From Antennarius striatus (taxonomy: Eukaryota; Chordata; Actinopteri; Lophiiformes; Antennariidae), in NCBI RefSeq assembly GCF_040054535.1, contig NC_090787.1, positions 14,267,001-14,331,000 on the forward strand: a stretch of DNA of 64,000 nt. Reading direction: 5' to 3'. Numbering within the stretch: position 1 is the first letter of the stretch; each line of letters starts with the position of its first letter. A model generated the notes under the pieces. That model searched no databases and had not been told where the DNA came from. It was given only the letters and a program-made list of their open reading frames with translations. A program made the translations under genes and the position numbers. Positions 1 through 11,390 of this stretch are shown piece by piece.

Positions 1-280
1 TTCACATTTTAATCTACCTACGTAAATCCACCTGTCTGTGTGTCATTAATAGCAAGCTTGACAAAGGCTAACAACGTGAGTTGATTTACAGGAATTTATC
101 CCTTTGTTTTCTAAAGACGAGGTGAAGCTTATCTGTGCCTTTTGCTTCACAGATAATAAGCCAGACTGGACAAAATGGAAACAAAAGGACAGAATGTACA
201 GTCTAAAACAAACAAAAAACAAACACACTCAAACCAGAAAGAGGGGCTTTGTAACACTTTAGTTACAGAGGCGACATTAC

Positions 281-3200
281 CTTTGACAAAACGGGTTTTC
301 CCCCTTCAAAGTGGATCTCAACATAATCTGAAGACAGCAAGTCACTGTGAATAAATAGATTTTACTTGGTTAGGGTGGATACATGTGATGCAGTGAACAA
401 AATACACACAAAAGAGTCTGTTTTTCTGCTTTCTGACTCATCTGGGTTCTAACCAGCGGTGAGTGCTGCTCAGTCCAACCTTCACACGAGAAGACTCGTC
501 ACAAGTGAGCAAAACAATCCCAAAGCGTACCTGAAAATGGAGTCCACTTATTAAATATGACCTTCCCTCAGGAAGCAGCTAGATGTACAAGTAATCCGTT
601 ATCACAGACAGAATGTGTCTGAACATGACAGGAATTTTCTAACGTGGGATTTAAATTTTAAACTATAGAATCTATTAAATCATCCAAAATTACACTCTGC
701 ATGGATCTGAAAAAGCACAAATAACAGGAACGGCGACGAATAACTTGTTACGTGATAAACAATTTCAAGGACGTGGTTTCACCTTGAACTCAACAGTCCT
801 CTGGCCAGTTCCTGCTGCTTGAGTCAGCATCCTTCACCAATCTGTTAGCTGATAGCCGACTTCAAGAGACTGACATATCGGCCACTATGGCGCTTTTTTT
901 TTTTTTCCAGAGTACTGTAACCTTGTAAATAGCAAACATCCTCTTCTCAGTGGGAATTTAGTGGCGCCGCCGCCGCCGCCCAAGATAAAGGGATGTACGT
1001 CATGGATCGGTGAGAGGGACGACATTTCTGAAAGATGCTCCGTGGCATGTAAGCAGGAAGCAAAGCATTATTAGTAGAATCGAGACATGAGCGGCGTCTG
1101 TGAGAGATTCCTGAGTGAGGGGCTATATATAGCTTGACAGATGAGGCAGGGTGGGGAGAGTGGGCTCCGGCTGAGTGCATTGGTGTTTGTATGAGCATGT
1201 GTGAGAGTGGTGGACAGCATGGAGGGGCAGGATGGAGTAAGCAATGCGCGAAATGTATGTGTAGTTTGAAGTGCATGTGTGTTTCAGTATCTGTAAGAGT
1301 ATGTGTGAACCATGAATCCTCTCTGATTGTCACAATGCAGCATTAGTAGCAGGGAGAAGTGAGACAGAGGAAAGACCAGACCCTGCAGGAGGTCCCACGT
1401 CTGGCGCCAGATCAGAAGTCTTGTAGCAGCATGTGGCTTAACTCCAACACGTGGGAACAATATGCCCTTAGTCTAAATAAAGTGTTACTCTGATGATAGG
1501 CCAGTAATATATCTGGCAATATAAGATTTAAATCAGTTGTGAGAGGAAGAAATACGACTTCCTTGCTTTGCAGTCCAAGTTTCAGTGAGAGTCGAGCTCA
1601 CAAAAGCGGCACCCATTGGCAGGTTGCACACTTATCTATATTTAGATCTGTATCGTCACAGCGACGACACCAAGAAGAGCTCAAACCCTACTTCTCAGAC
1701 ACTAATAAATCAGAAATAACCAGCAGCACACAAACATCGATATTAAGTTTACATCAGAGCCATTTCTTTTCGCCTTCTTGTTGTGTTCGACAGGGAACAA
1801 AATGACATCTGTTCAGCATGATGGACTGTGTGTTGGTCTAGCGTGGGCTAGGAGTGATGGGACGAGAGGTTTGTGGTTCATGCTACATAAAGAGCCACAG
1901 ACAATATGTGCACATTTACACAACATACATGACAATAAACCCTGCTAAGTTTCCCACATTGAAGATATGAAATGCGATGGAAGCACTGGAGACAGATAAC
2001 ACACTTGCACTAGCTTTACTGGTTCCCCAAACAACATTGAGCTCATATAAAATTAATAATTGTACTGCTTGTATTACTTGATCTTGTATATTTGTACATG
2101 ACACATAGTAGTTGTTGCAAATAACTGACAAAATCTGTAATTGGAAAATTTCTCTGATGATATTTGATGCGACCGCTATAGAGAAAGAAGAACATCAGTA
2201 TTATTATAGTGTGTTAGCTCGTTGCGTTCGTCAGAAAAGCAGATAACAATGTCCTCAACAGACATGATTAAACTTTCAATTTTGAAAGTGGTGAAATTAA
2301 TGAAAAGTATGACAGTAACATGGATGGTGGTATTTCAGGAGTAAAAAAGCGAGTATGAAACTAACTATGGTTAATGACAGCGACTTTCATAATAAGGAGG
2401 AGCAGAAGGCTGCTAAAGCATAGACTGAATATGGAATAAAAATATAACCACAGGAATAATCGAGTCAAAACGTCTAAGAGCACCCCGCCATGACGATAAC
2501 AATGTTGCTGTATTTCAAGACATATTCCAGGTTTGAATCATATTAAGGGAAGCTGGAATTCAATTAGCATCTCAAAGTCCTTGTTCACATGTGCATTAAG
2601 CCTCTGCATGCGTGGACCTGCTATGTGAAAGGAGTGAATCGATACCATTGAGTGTCCGAAGCCCCTCGCCTCAGGAGGAGACAGCGACCACAGTCCGTGG
2701 AACAACTTTCTCAATAAAGATTACTTTACTGAGTCCAGTCGCCAGCGAAGGCTTCACTTTCTCGTAAACCAACCACTGAATGATGTGAAAGCTAAAGTCA
2801 TGTTCGCTCAGCATCTGCCCAACTTGAGCTTTGTGTTGAGCCAACACCACATTGTCTGTCAATGCAGCATAGCTATTATACTGTTTCGGAGTCTCACACT
2901 GATTGTGTTTGTGATGTTTGATGCGTTTTCAGTATTATAATATCAGATGTCAGCAGCTGTGACCACAGGTTTGCTCAACAACCACATCTTTTGTGCTTTT
3001 CTCCAACCCATTGTTCACTGTCGTTCTTGCCAACCTCAAGTTTTTCCTACAAAATACGTCTTACGACACAGATTTACAGTAGCTTACGCCAGCCCTGCTT
3101 TTAAACTGCTAAAATTAAACACACCTGCAATGAGAAATATAATACCCTTTTAATAATACTCATCAGAGTGGAAGTGTTAAAGCAAAATTTTTTCGCACAA

Positions 3201-5075
3201 GGTCTACATCACCTCTCATTCACCTCAGAATCAATAAGGACAGTCTGCTGACGTTCTGTGATTTTCAACCATCTGCATATTTCTGTCAGAATGACCTTGA
3301 CAGCAGACACAGCTTTGTGAGACACAAATTACTCTCACAAGAAACCACAAGGAAATTCTGGTTTAGGTCTATATTTCCCCTAAGGGTGTGTGTGGTGACT
3401 CCATGGGTTCTACTCACTTCATGTATTTGATGACAGTCACCAAGCTAGCTGCATCAGAATCCTGACACTTTCAGAATAAGCGCAATTTTTTTTTACCTGA
3501 ATCCTTTTACAGTCACATCTTTGAGTCAAACTAAAAGAAAATACAAGACATAGTCCCCAGTAGTCCCTTGCATAGAGAGCTACACATATTGTATTTTTCT
3601 TTAATGGTCACAGTGGCTGACTATAAAAGATGTTTTTCCAGCTAAACTAAATTACTGTCTGATTAGATGAGCCAGACTTACTTATTCAATGCTAGATCCA
3701 GGACAAATCTGGAGCCAAATGCCTCCAACTGGAAACTGGCTTGGGCTAGATGGACTGCCTGCGAGGGAGAAAAGAGCTGTCACTGCAGATGATGATAACT
3801 TCACAGCATCCACGTCACAGTGCACAAAAAGCAGATGTGGTGGACAAACAGCAGATGGTAATGTACAGGAACTGTCCTGGATGAAAGGCCTCTGTCAGCA
3901 TCACTGCTCTGGCATCGCTCCAGCTAATAAACACCAGGGCTTATCTGTGAATGTACCATAATGGGGATCTTATCTTTGACTTGCCTGACATTGTGCAGAA
4001 AAATTACATAAAGGATATGGGTGGTAATAAAAGCCTAATTGTGGACTTAAAACACAGAATTGATCAAACAGTAGGTTACTAAGTAACCAAACACTCTTTA
4101 TATTGAGGAAAATCATATTTCTAAGAACTACCTTCTTACAGCACCCGTGTCATATTCCCTTAATTTCCACCTCAGGCTTACCTTGCCCTCTGGAGCTTGG
4201 TTCTTTGCCCGGGTGTCCAGGTCATGGTAGGTACTCTCCAAGTCCTCATTTAGGTAGTAGATCAGCCGTGAGGGGTAGGTGATCACATGCTCTGCTGCAT
4301 GGTGTGTTCTGTTGTCTGTAGCAGGTGCTGCAGTCGCCTGTTGCTTCGGCAGGGCTGGCACTGCGTCCCTCTCAATCTTGTCCTCTACTTCTTGAGAAGC
4401 TACGAGAGAAGATCCACCGCACAGACATGAAAAACCCGACCGGTCCTCTTGTGCACACAAAGAAGTCAGCTGTCATCCTTTATTCATGACACACATTGAT
4501 AATCCTGAAGCAAGTGAAGAGGGATTCATTGTAATTCTCCAGCTGAATAAGGCTGGGTACATTCTGTAGTACACTGACAACCACAAATGGATGTTAAGCT
4601 GTTTTAGAATAAATAATACATGCATTGCTTTATTTGGTTAAGGGTACTTTTGATGTCCTTATGACCAAAGTGAAAAACAGATGACAGATAAACATAGCGT
4701 GTAATAGGACACTGATGTACAAAGCTTCAAACAGCACCCAACATCAGGTGAATAGACTTTACATTTAAGCGCGGTGCGTAAAATAAAGAGCTTTATTTTG
4801 AACCCAAGAGGCGCTGGAAGCTGCCCCATACACCCTCACGTTATAGACGTCGCATCTTCATACGTTCGATCCAGGAAACAGCGATGCTGTGCACTGACAG
4901 CACATCGTCAAATATCATTTTTGGCCAAATGCAGAAAAGTAAAATGTAAAATTGAATGTGGTTAAAGTCAAAGGAACAGGCTCTTCTTACAATACGTACC
5001 GAATGACGCTAGTGATGAAAGAAGCCGAGGCGAAAGGATGCTGACGAACACAGTGGCCAGAAATATCACATACAT
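281..5075 (-). CDS. adam23: ADAM23 (disintegrin/metalloprotease-like), first four coding exons, partial
   Basis: Coding exons on the minus strand are 5000-5075, 4182-4399, 3682-3758 and 281-344. Phases join exactly (76, 218, 77 and 64 nt; 145 codons), and the rest lies beyond the left edge. Exon 1 starts with a hydrophobic signal peptide (MYVIFLATVFVSILS...). Exon 2 gives the prodomain stretch YPSRLIYYLNEDLESTYHDL. Exon 3 gives AVHLAQASFQLEAFGSRF and exon 4 gives DLLSSDYVEIHFEGGKP. These match the N-terminal prodomain of vertebrate ADAM23, a brain-enriched, catalytically inactive membrane ADAM that binds LGI proteins and integrins. Those functions are family knowledge; the metalloprotease-like and disintegrin domains are outside the window. 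The start was chosen because it gives a signal peptide and the phase needed by exon 2. Introns are 600, 423 and 3337 bp. ADAM22 and ADAM11 are relatives, but the prodomain wording fits ADAM23 best. Which teleost duplicate this is cannot be told. Confidence 0.88.
345..3681 (-). other. adam23: adam23 intron 3, no gene seen
   Basis: This is the intron between the third and fourth adam23 coding exons. It holds a T-run near 895-906, a short GCC-rich patch near 963-980, and otherwise AT-rich sequence with short unsupported ORFs. None of those ORFs has splice sites or family resemblance. I see no RNA gene. Confidence 0.6.
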
Positions 5076-5400
5076 GATTCATATTTGATAGCTGAAATAT
5101 CCCAATATCAACACATCAACACGATCCATAGCTTCCGGCCCATCGTGGCGTGGAGGTGGCGCCGCGCGCAGTGGGATGTATTCATGAATGCTGGAGGTAC
5201 CGGGATGCTGCTGATGCTGATGATGCTGCTGCTGCTGCTGCTGCTGCTGCAGTAGCGGCTGTGGAGGAGAAAGTGGATGGAGGGGGAGAAGGGTAGGGAG
5301 GTGCGGAGGGAGCAGAAAGAAGGCGGTGGCCAGGCAGCTAATGGAAGTCACCCAGCAGATTCCTTCTCGGTGCGCACAAACAGGATGTCCTTCCTCCCTC
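5076..5400 (-). promoter_or_regulatory. adam23: adam23 5' leader with in-frame polyQ upstream ORF
   Basis: Upstream of the adam23 start, the minus strand is open from an ATG at 5351 to a TGA at 5081-5079 (90 codons). The frame is Leu/Pro-rich, then has a glutamine run coded by a pure (CAG)9 tract at 5224-5250, followed by His/Gln-rich residues. The main ATG (5075-5073) is in the same frame, one codon after that stop. I treat this as leader sequence. The transcription start is not visible, so the right boundary is approximate. Confidence 0.45.
5224..5250. repeat. (CTG/CAG)9 trinucleotide microsatellite
   Basis: There are nine uninterrupted CTG units on the plus strand, reading CAG on the adam23 sense strand. 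The tract lies inside the upstream open frame in the adam23 leader, and related CAT/CAG triplets continue on its 3' side (sense strand). Confidence 0.9.
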
Positions 5401-5886
5401 CTGGGCTACATTGAGGCCTGGCAGGTGACCTGAGAAGCACATAATCTCATCACCTACTGAAAAACAGGACATGACCCCCTCACACTGACGGGAGTGTGGG
5501 TTCAGTCAATATACTGTAGATCATTTCATTAATCCAGCATGTAGTCACACCTGCCTTGTTTTTGTGAGTAGTCCTACACAGTTTTCTGGATACAGCTGAT
5601 AGGTCTTCATCTTCAAATGAACACCCAATTCTGAACTGAACACAAACTTAGAAGAAAAGAGTCAAAGATTGGTGCTGGGATAGGGGTGCATAAGAATGGC
5701 ATGTCCAGTAATGAGCCCCTCATTATTACCCCTCAATAACCCATGGGGTTGGTTGATGGACCACTCATTAGCCTCTTCATCAATCCAGAGGACCAGCTAC
5801 TGACTGTGTGAAATGTTTTGTACTCCAGGCACAGCACCTGAACAGTTGAAGTTGTGTCTCCTGTCCATAGATCAAAGCTAGTGCAT

Positions 5887-6075
5887 AGGTAGATCAAAGC
5901 AATAGCTTTGATCTATGGTCTTACACTGGCCTTCTCCCTCGTCTTACTATCTTATTCGGTTCCTGAGTGTACAAAAATTGAAATTGTCAAGGTCATCATC
6001 TCATTTTCATCCCCTTTGCCGCCTTAGTAATCTGATTTTTGTTTCATCTTTCTATCTCACCTGCCATTATAAAAG
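5887..6075 (+). repeat. Dispersed repeat copy A, opposite orientation to copy at 13,725-13,960
   Basis: The sequence starting CTTTGATCTATGGTCTTAC, followed by CACTGGCCTTCTCCCTC and later TCATCCCCTTTGCCGCCT and CATCTTTCTATCTC, matches the reverse complement of 13,790-13,915 in the same order with small indels. Two copies in one window mean an interspersed element. The family is not identified, and no coding capacity is seen. Confidence 0.6.
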
Positions 6076-6689
6076 AAAAAAAAAGAAAACGGAAGAAATA
6101 AATTGAACGGTTATATTTATCCAGTGATGTGTATTATAAAGTTATTTTCCATTTAACGTCACCAATTATAGATTATTTTCACATTTACCGCTGAAATATT
6201 GAGAAGATACTTGCGGTGAGGCAGCAGCCAGCCGAGCCTCACCATGGATTGCGCAATGACTCGGCTAGCTGTGCTGTAGCAGAGCAGTGAGACCATAATG
6301 CTATCCCTCTATATGTCGCTGTTAAAATGTTCAAACACGATTGCCATATTAACAAAATTTCCATGGTTTAGCTAATGTATATAATGTAATGTTTTTTGTC
6401 AACAACTGTATGTGTGTAAAGTCTTTCTTGAGTCAAGCGATTCTAAAACAGCTCTGAAGAGGCACTAAGTGAGGTACACAGTTCTCCTGCCTCATGGTAG
6501 GGGGTGCTGATGACCCCAGGAATTCTCCCTGGGGTCCTTGACCGCAGAAGAAGTAACAGAAATCTACTATCCATAGTCAGCAAGTCAGGGGCAGCCATTC
6601 ATTTGTTTTACATTCGCCTTGCCTCACTATAAAAATGGAGAATTACATATCTCAACTGAAAATTTTTTTTATTAAAATTTGGGGGGACA

Positions 6690-6905
6690 GGATGCAGGCT
6701 GGGGCCAGGGTGCGGAGACAGGAACAGGCTGAGGCCTGGACTTTGGAACAAACTGGGACTAGGACTCAGGAACAGGTTGGGGCTCGGATTCAAGAACAGG
6801 CTTGGGCTCGGACTCAGGAACAGGCTTGGAAGCCGGCGCTGAAACAGGCGTGGAAACCAGTACTGGAACAGGCTCTGGGACTGGTGCTGGAACAGGCTTG
6901 GAAGC
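6690..6905. repeat. Degenerate GC-rich minisatellite
   Basis: Imperfect 18-30 bp units built on GGAACAGGCTTGGGCTCGG recur about eight times. They keep both strands open: plus reads ...TQEQAWARTQEQAW..., minus reads a Pro/Val/Glu repeat such as PVPAPVPEPVPV. Open frames on both strands of a tandem repeat with a unit length divisible by three are expected, so I do not call a gene. The block to about 7330 may be part of the same mobile element, but I cannot name it. Confidence 0.55.
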
Positions 6906-8299
6906 CACCGTGGTAGGCTTCCACAGCCGTATCCGGTTGAACGCCGAGTCCGGATCCTGCATTATGCTTACAGTCCGAGCAATCAATGCCCGAAGAAAAC
7001 CAGGGTCTACTGGTTCCCTTTTGGTTCTGTGCCAGATTTTACTGTCAGTATCAGGAACAGGATCAGGACACAAACGCAGGACACCGGCAGAGAAGTTTTC
7101 CTCCATATTTTATTCAGGCAAATCAAAAATCAAGGAAACACAACAAGACTCACAACAAGAATACCACTAAAACTAGACACAAGAATGTCAGTACAAAACA
7201 ATCAGGCACCAAACCAAAGGAGAACCTGGCTTAAGAAGTCCAAGTCCAGGTGTTGACATGAGGGACAGGTGTGGAGACGAGACGCCGCCCAAAAGTTCAG
7301 CCTCTCCTCCTGCCACACCCCAGCGCAGCAGAGCAACAGAGCAAACAGCAAATCGTGACAAAACAAGGTAATCCAACTGTTTTTCTTTTTGTGCATCATT
7401 AAAAAAATCTTTCGCACAGTTGTCACAGTGATTTCACTGCTCACCTTCTTTGTGGTTTATTTGCAGGTTTAACAAAAAAAGATTTTTGATAACAGTTATG
7501 AGCTTGTTTCAAATTACTGTTAAATCTGTCACCTGATTGGAAACCTCATAATCTATCTATAGCTTTTAAGCAGTGCATAGGCTTAAATACTTATATAACC
7601 GTGGTAACATGCAGCATATGCATGAAGAGCTGTTAAAACTGCTGTGCTTAAAAATTGTAAGGCAGTGATCCTGGTTTACAGCGTAGCACTAATGTTTATC
7701 ATCATTTATTCATGTTTGAGAAATAACTTGTCTTGCAGCTACTTTAAACATTTTTAATCGACCACAGACATGCTCTTAGTGGAATGCATGAATGATAAAT
7801 AAGACAATTACAGATTGTGGGCAACTTTTTTTTTATAAACTAGTAATATCTAATATAACATTTGTACCATATTTTACCACAAATAGATGAAATGTTAAAC
7901 TTGTTCAGCATCTTATTACTGTCACTCTGACATTAAGACACCAGGCCAGAGCAAATCAAAGTTGAAGAATGAGCCCCATTTAAATGGGTATAGCAGCGCC
8001 CCTGGTTGTCCTAAGTTACCAAACAGTTTCACATCAGTAAGAAACAGTTTCAGTCTTACCATGATTTAGTTCTCTTTTAATGAGTAATAATCACTGAGTT
8101 CCATGAGTTGTAAAGAAAAGCAGAAGTAAAAGGGAAGAATGCACCACCCAAAAATAACTTCTATTGGCCCAACGCACTGGCAGCAACTATTTGTGGATTT
8201 AAGGATTGAAGAAAATGTCAAATATTTGCATCATTCCAACTTTTCCGTTTATTCAGTGTTTGGGCTGCGGGTTTAGCTCTCTGATATGAAAAGCAGCCG

Positions 8300-8546
8300 C
8301 AGACCCACTGAATGGGAGCATTCTTCATGTTGACGAGTCACTTCCCTGCGCGCTGCGGTCCCGGGTGGGATTCGTCAGCCGGACGCGCCCACAACACTTT
8401 CAGTTCTTCTGCGCGCAGTCCGTTGGATGGTCCCACGGAAAGACGGCACATGCTGCAGAAAACACTTTTGGGTTTAGGAGGATCACATTTATCCGGGAAC
8501 TGCCGGCGTTTGCAGCGCGATTAAAAGAGAACGCTTCGTTTTTGAG
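8300..8546 (+). other. cmklr2: Probable 5' UTR exon of cmklr2
   Basis: This is a CpG-rich island in AT-rich surroundings, and it ends at a consensus donor (TTTGAG followed by gtaagt at 8547). The next good acceptor on this strand is the one directly before the cmklr2 start codon (TTTTTGCAG, ending 9594). This is the usual GPCR arrangement of a non-coding first exon and a single coding exon. The left boundary is a guess. Confidence 0.5.
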
Positions 8547-8590
8547 GTAAGTGATGAACGAACAGCAGGCTTGTGTCGTCAGGGAGCGAA

Positions 8591-8626
<36 letters not shown>

Positions 8627-9594
8627 CACCCAGTCTGGCTTTCAACAAGCTTTTTGGTTGTTGTGTTAACAATGTCTCTGCATAGTGTTCTTTTCTGAGA
8701 CTTGTGTCATTACGTAGTCGTTAATTCTACATTTTTGTCTGTTGCACTAATTCAGCTTTCAGTACATCGGCCACTTTATCTGATTATTCATGATAATGTG
8801 ATCTGTACCTTTTCTCTTTAAGATAAAGGAAAATATTTTTAATCCTATTATTGTACAGCGAGATATATTTTTTAAAAAGTTTCTATTTTCTTTGTAGAAA
8901 TTTTAATCCGCTGTAACTTTGAAAGTATTTTGCTTTCACGATGTCCAAGCAGTCCTAGTTCTTTTCAACACTTTTTAATGATCCATTTTATTTATCTCCA
9001 TGACTTATATTTGAAAGTCATGTTTATTGTTTGCTCAAATGTTGTTGTTTTTTAAAAAAAAAATCAGCCACATAAGAATATATTTGCATTATGCAGTAAA
9101 ACATAGGTATCAGCAGTCTGGTCTCCATGATGACACAAATACCGGTGACTTGAAAGTTTACAAATCTAGCTGCTTGGCACCTTGGAAAAGATGGACGTCG
9201 TGTAACAGTACGGTATGTTCCAGTGTATCCGTGTTCACCAGCAGAAAAAAACCCCCCAAAATGATTCATGCTTCCAAAACAAAGGCTCTGTCTGCTTCAT
9301 CTGTGGGACATCCTTCTGTCATCGTTGTTGATCCAGATGCATGTTGCCTTTATGTCCCAGGGCTAGTCCAGACACACCCAGCCTTCACTTCAACTCAGGA
9401 ACTGGTTGGTTGGAAAGAGGGACAACACAAACAACCGGATTCTTTTAGGAGGACAGTCCAGAGCAACCGAATAGAGCGTAAGGTGAGGACAGTCGCTAAT
9501 GACAGTGTATGTTTTTCACTGTGACTTTGTGTCTATGGATCATTTTAAAGGAATAGTTCATATCAATTTCACTGATATCTTGCAATTTTTGCAG
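8547..9594 (+). other. cmklr2: Probable cmklr2 intron in the 5' UTR, with (GT)16 microsatellite
   Basis: The interval is bounded by gtaagt at 8547 and TTTTTGCAG ending 9594. A pure (GT)16 tract lies at 8593-8624. A 165-codon open frame at 9027-9524 has no family resemblance and lies wholly inside the inferred intron. Confidence 0.5.
8593..8624. repeat. (GT)16 microsatellite
   Basis: Sixteen uninterrupted GT units lie about 45 bp after the inferred cmklr2 first-exon donor. Confidence 0.95.
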
Positions 9595-9596
9595 CA

Positions 9597-10676
9597 ATGG
9601 AGGACCTCAGCGAGGAATATGGAAATTACACCTATGAATACTACCTGGATTATGAAAACTTTGGGGAACTTAAGGACAAACACGGGCAGCAGGAAGCTAT
9701 GCACATTATTTCAGTGGTGATCTATGTTATTTGCTTTGTGCTTGGTCTGATCGGAAATGGGATTGTGATTTGGGTGACGGCATTTAAAAGTAAGAAGACT
9801 GTAAACAGAACCTGGTTGCTTAATCTTGCCATCGCAGACTTTGTATTTGTGCTTTTTTTGCCTTTGTACATTGATTATATCCTTCGTGATTTCCACTGGG
9901 ACTTTGGTGTGGTCATGTGTAAGCTTAACTCCTTTGTTTTAGTGATGAACATGTATGCCAGTGTTCTCTTTCTCACAGTGCTCAGCATAGACAGATACGT
10001 GTCTCTGGTTCACCTCAACTGGTCTCGCAGATATCGAACTGTAGCGAGAGCGTGGCTAGTATGCGGTTGTGTATGGTTGGTAGCTGCCGCCATGAGCTGT
10101 CCTGCACTCATTTTTCGTGACACTATGCGCTTACACGACAAGATTGTTTGCTTTAACAACTTTGATGCGCACGATGGACACACAATGGCCATGAGACACA
10201 TTACAATAGTGGCAATTCGCACCACTGTGGGATTCCTTTTGCCTTTTACTGCTATATGTGTGACAGGCATTCTTCTGATTGTCAAATTGAAGCAATCAGG
10301 GGGCTCTGTTCGTTTATCAAGCTTCACCAAAACTGTTTCTGCAGTAATTCTGGCCTTCTTTTTATGCTGGGCACCTTTTCATGCTTTTAGCTTAATGGAA
10401 CTATCCCTATATTCCTCATCACCCCTACACAACATACTGAGAGCTGGCTTTCCTCTGGCCAACAGCTTAGGCTTCTTTAACAGCTGCATTAACCCTCTGC
10501 TTTACATGCTTGTAGGCAAAAAGATGCGTCGTATTCTGAAGCGTGCGTGCTTTAACTTCACCAAGAGTTCACTGAGAGAACTCAGCCACTCACTGTCTGC
10601 CACTGAAGTAGAGTCTGTGCCAGGAGTTCACCAGGAAAATGTCCCGGATGAGCCTGTTGAGTCATCAACTCTTTGA
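9597..10676 (+). CDS. cmklr2: Chemerin-type G-protein-coupled receptor (GPR1/CMKLR2)
   Basis: A single uninterrupted coding exon gives 359 aa of a rhodopsin-class (class A) GPCR with seven hydrophobic segments. The N-terminus is acidic and tyrosine-rich (possible sulfation) with an N-glycosylation sequon at N10. Visible hallmarks are GN at 53-54 (TM1), LAIAD ending at D81 (TM2), the C108-C185 disulfide pair, D132-R133-Y134, CWAP at 257-260 and N299-P300-x-x-Y303. FRDT and CFNNF in ECL2 are shared by the chemerin receptors CMKLR1 and GPR1. Human GPR1 has DHY instead of DRY; here DRY is intact. The neighbours adam23 and ndufs1 are those of human GPR1, so I favour cmklr2 over cmklr1. The acceptor just upstream (ending 9594) implies a non-coding first exon. 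The family binds chemerin at the cell surface, and the C-terminal tail is Ser/Thr-rich. Confidence 0.87.
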   Translation: MEDLSEEYGNYTYEYYLDYENFGELKDKHGQQEAMHIISVVIYVICFVLGLIGNGIVIWVTAFKSKKTVNRTWLLNLAIADFVFVLFLPLYIDYILRDFHWDFGVVMCKLNSFVLVMNMYASVLFLTVLSIDRYVSLVHLNWSRRYRTVARAWLVCGCVWLVAAAMSCPALIFRDTMRLHDKIVCFNNFDAHDGHTMAMRHITIVAIRTTVGFLLPFTAICVTGILLIVKLKQSGGSVRLSSFTKTVSAVILAFFLCWAPFHAFSLMELSLYSSSPLHNILRAGFPLANSLGFFNSCINPLLYMLVGKKMRRILKRACFNFTKSSLRELSHSLSATEVESVPGVHQENVPDEPVESSTL

Positions 10677-11390
10677 CTGCAGCTCTGCAGTCGCTCTCCT
10701 TTAAGAGCCTGAAAGTAAGACTTAGCTAAATGCAGGGGATTACCATAGCTGCTCCCTCCAGCTGTAGTGTTAAGATTTTCCTATTTTGCTTCATTTGCAC
10801 AGTGCAATTACTCTCAGTGGAAAGGCTGAGCAGAGCGGTGTTTAACTTGCACTTGAAGTGTCTTTCCATTTAAGTTTCATTTGTGCAACCCAGAGAAGGA
10901 GGCAAAATAAAATAATAAGGTGAAAAAAGCTGATTCAGAAAGCAATACAAAACATTTTCAGAATCAGTTATTGTTTGTCTTTTAGTCTTGGTAAACAATC
11001 TGTATTAAATTGTGATGTTCTGCTGATTGAAACTTGTCTTATGTGATGTAAACTGAATGTCTTTTATAAGGACATATCTTACTACCTTTTGTAGTTTTAT
11101 AGATGAATAGAAGTATTGCCAGATTATTTAGTCATTTATAACTAGCTGCTATAATATATGTATGTATTTACTGATTGCTGTCATTGGAAGCACAACTATG
11201 AACTACTGGTTCAGAGAGATATATTCCATATTTGTATTTGTCGTCTAATATTTTTTTATATCGTTTTATATTGAATGCTTTCTTGTGTGAGTATATTGAG
11301 ATTTTTATAGTAGTTAAAGAAATATTTTAATATTTATTCTAATATATTCAAAATAACATATATCTTAATAAATCCCTTCCTATGAATACC
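10677..11390 (+). other. cmklr2: cmklr2 3' UTR
   Basis: AT-rich sequence follows the TGA stop up to a canonical AATAAA at 11,367-11,372. No open frame of note is present. Confidence 0.6.
11367..11372 (+). terminator. cmklr2: Polyadenylation signal AATAAA, cmklr2
   Basis: A canonical hexamer lies about 690 bp after the cmklr2 stop, followed by TG/T-containing sequence. Confidence 0.5.

Larger units (their letters stand above)
5401..8299. other. Spacer between adam23 and cmklr2 (head to head), repeat-rich
   Basis: This stretch separates the divergent adam23 and cmklr2 genes. It contains a dispersed repeat (about 5887-6075), a degenerate minisatellite (about 6690-6905) with a flanking low-complexity repeat-like block to about 7330, and AT-rich DNA from 7400 to 8200. 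ORFs here are short or run in several frames through the minisatellite. No conserved protein was recognised. Confidence 0.55.

Noticed and set aside
947-1346. Opposed ORFs of 128 (minus) and 70 (plus) codons
   Set aside because: Low-complexity composition (TGTGTG-like, GCC run), no splice logic, and inside an adam23 intron.
2671-2862. 63-codon minus ORF considered as an extra adam23 exon
   Set aside because: The third and fourth adam23 exons already join in phase with an intact prodomain, leaving no room for another coding exon.
5079-5351. The polyQ frame as the true adam23 N-terminus
   Set aside because: It ends in TGA before the signal-peptide start, and no donor inside it joins exon 2 as convincingly as exon 5000-5075 (signal peptide, phase match). 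Kept as a uORF finding instead.
6635-7256. Overlapping ORFs of 70-122 codons on both strands
   Set aside because: They follow a tandem repeat whose unit length is divisible by three, which keeps frames open by chance. No domain was recognised.
9027-9524. 165-codon plus-strand open frame before cmklr2
   Set aside because: No family resemblance. It lies between a good donor (8547) and the acceptor feeding the cmklr2 start, so it is intronic.
10010-10330. 106-codon minus ORF within cmklr2
   Set aside because: Antisense shadow of a conserved GPCR coding exon.
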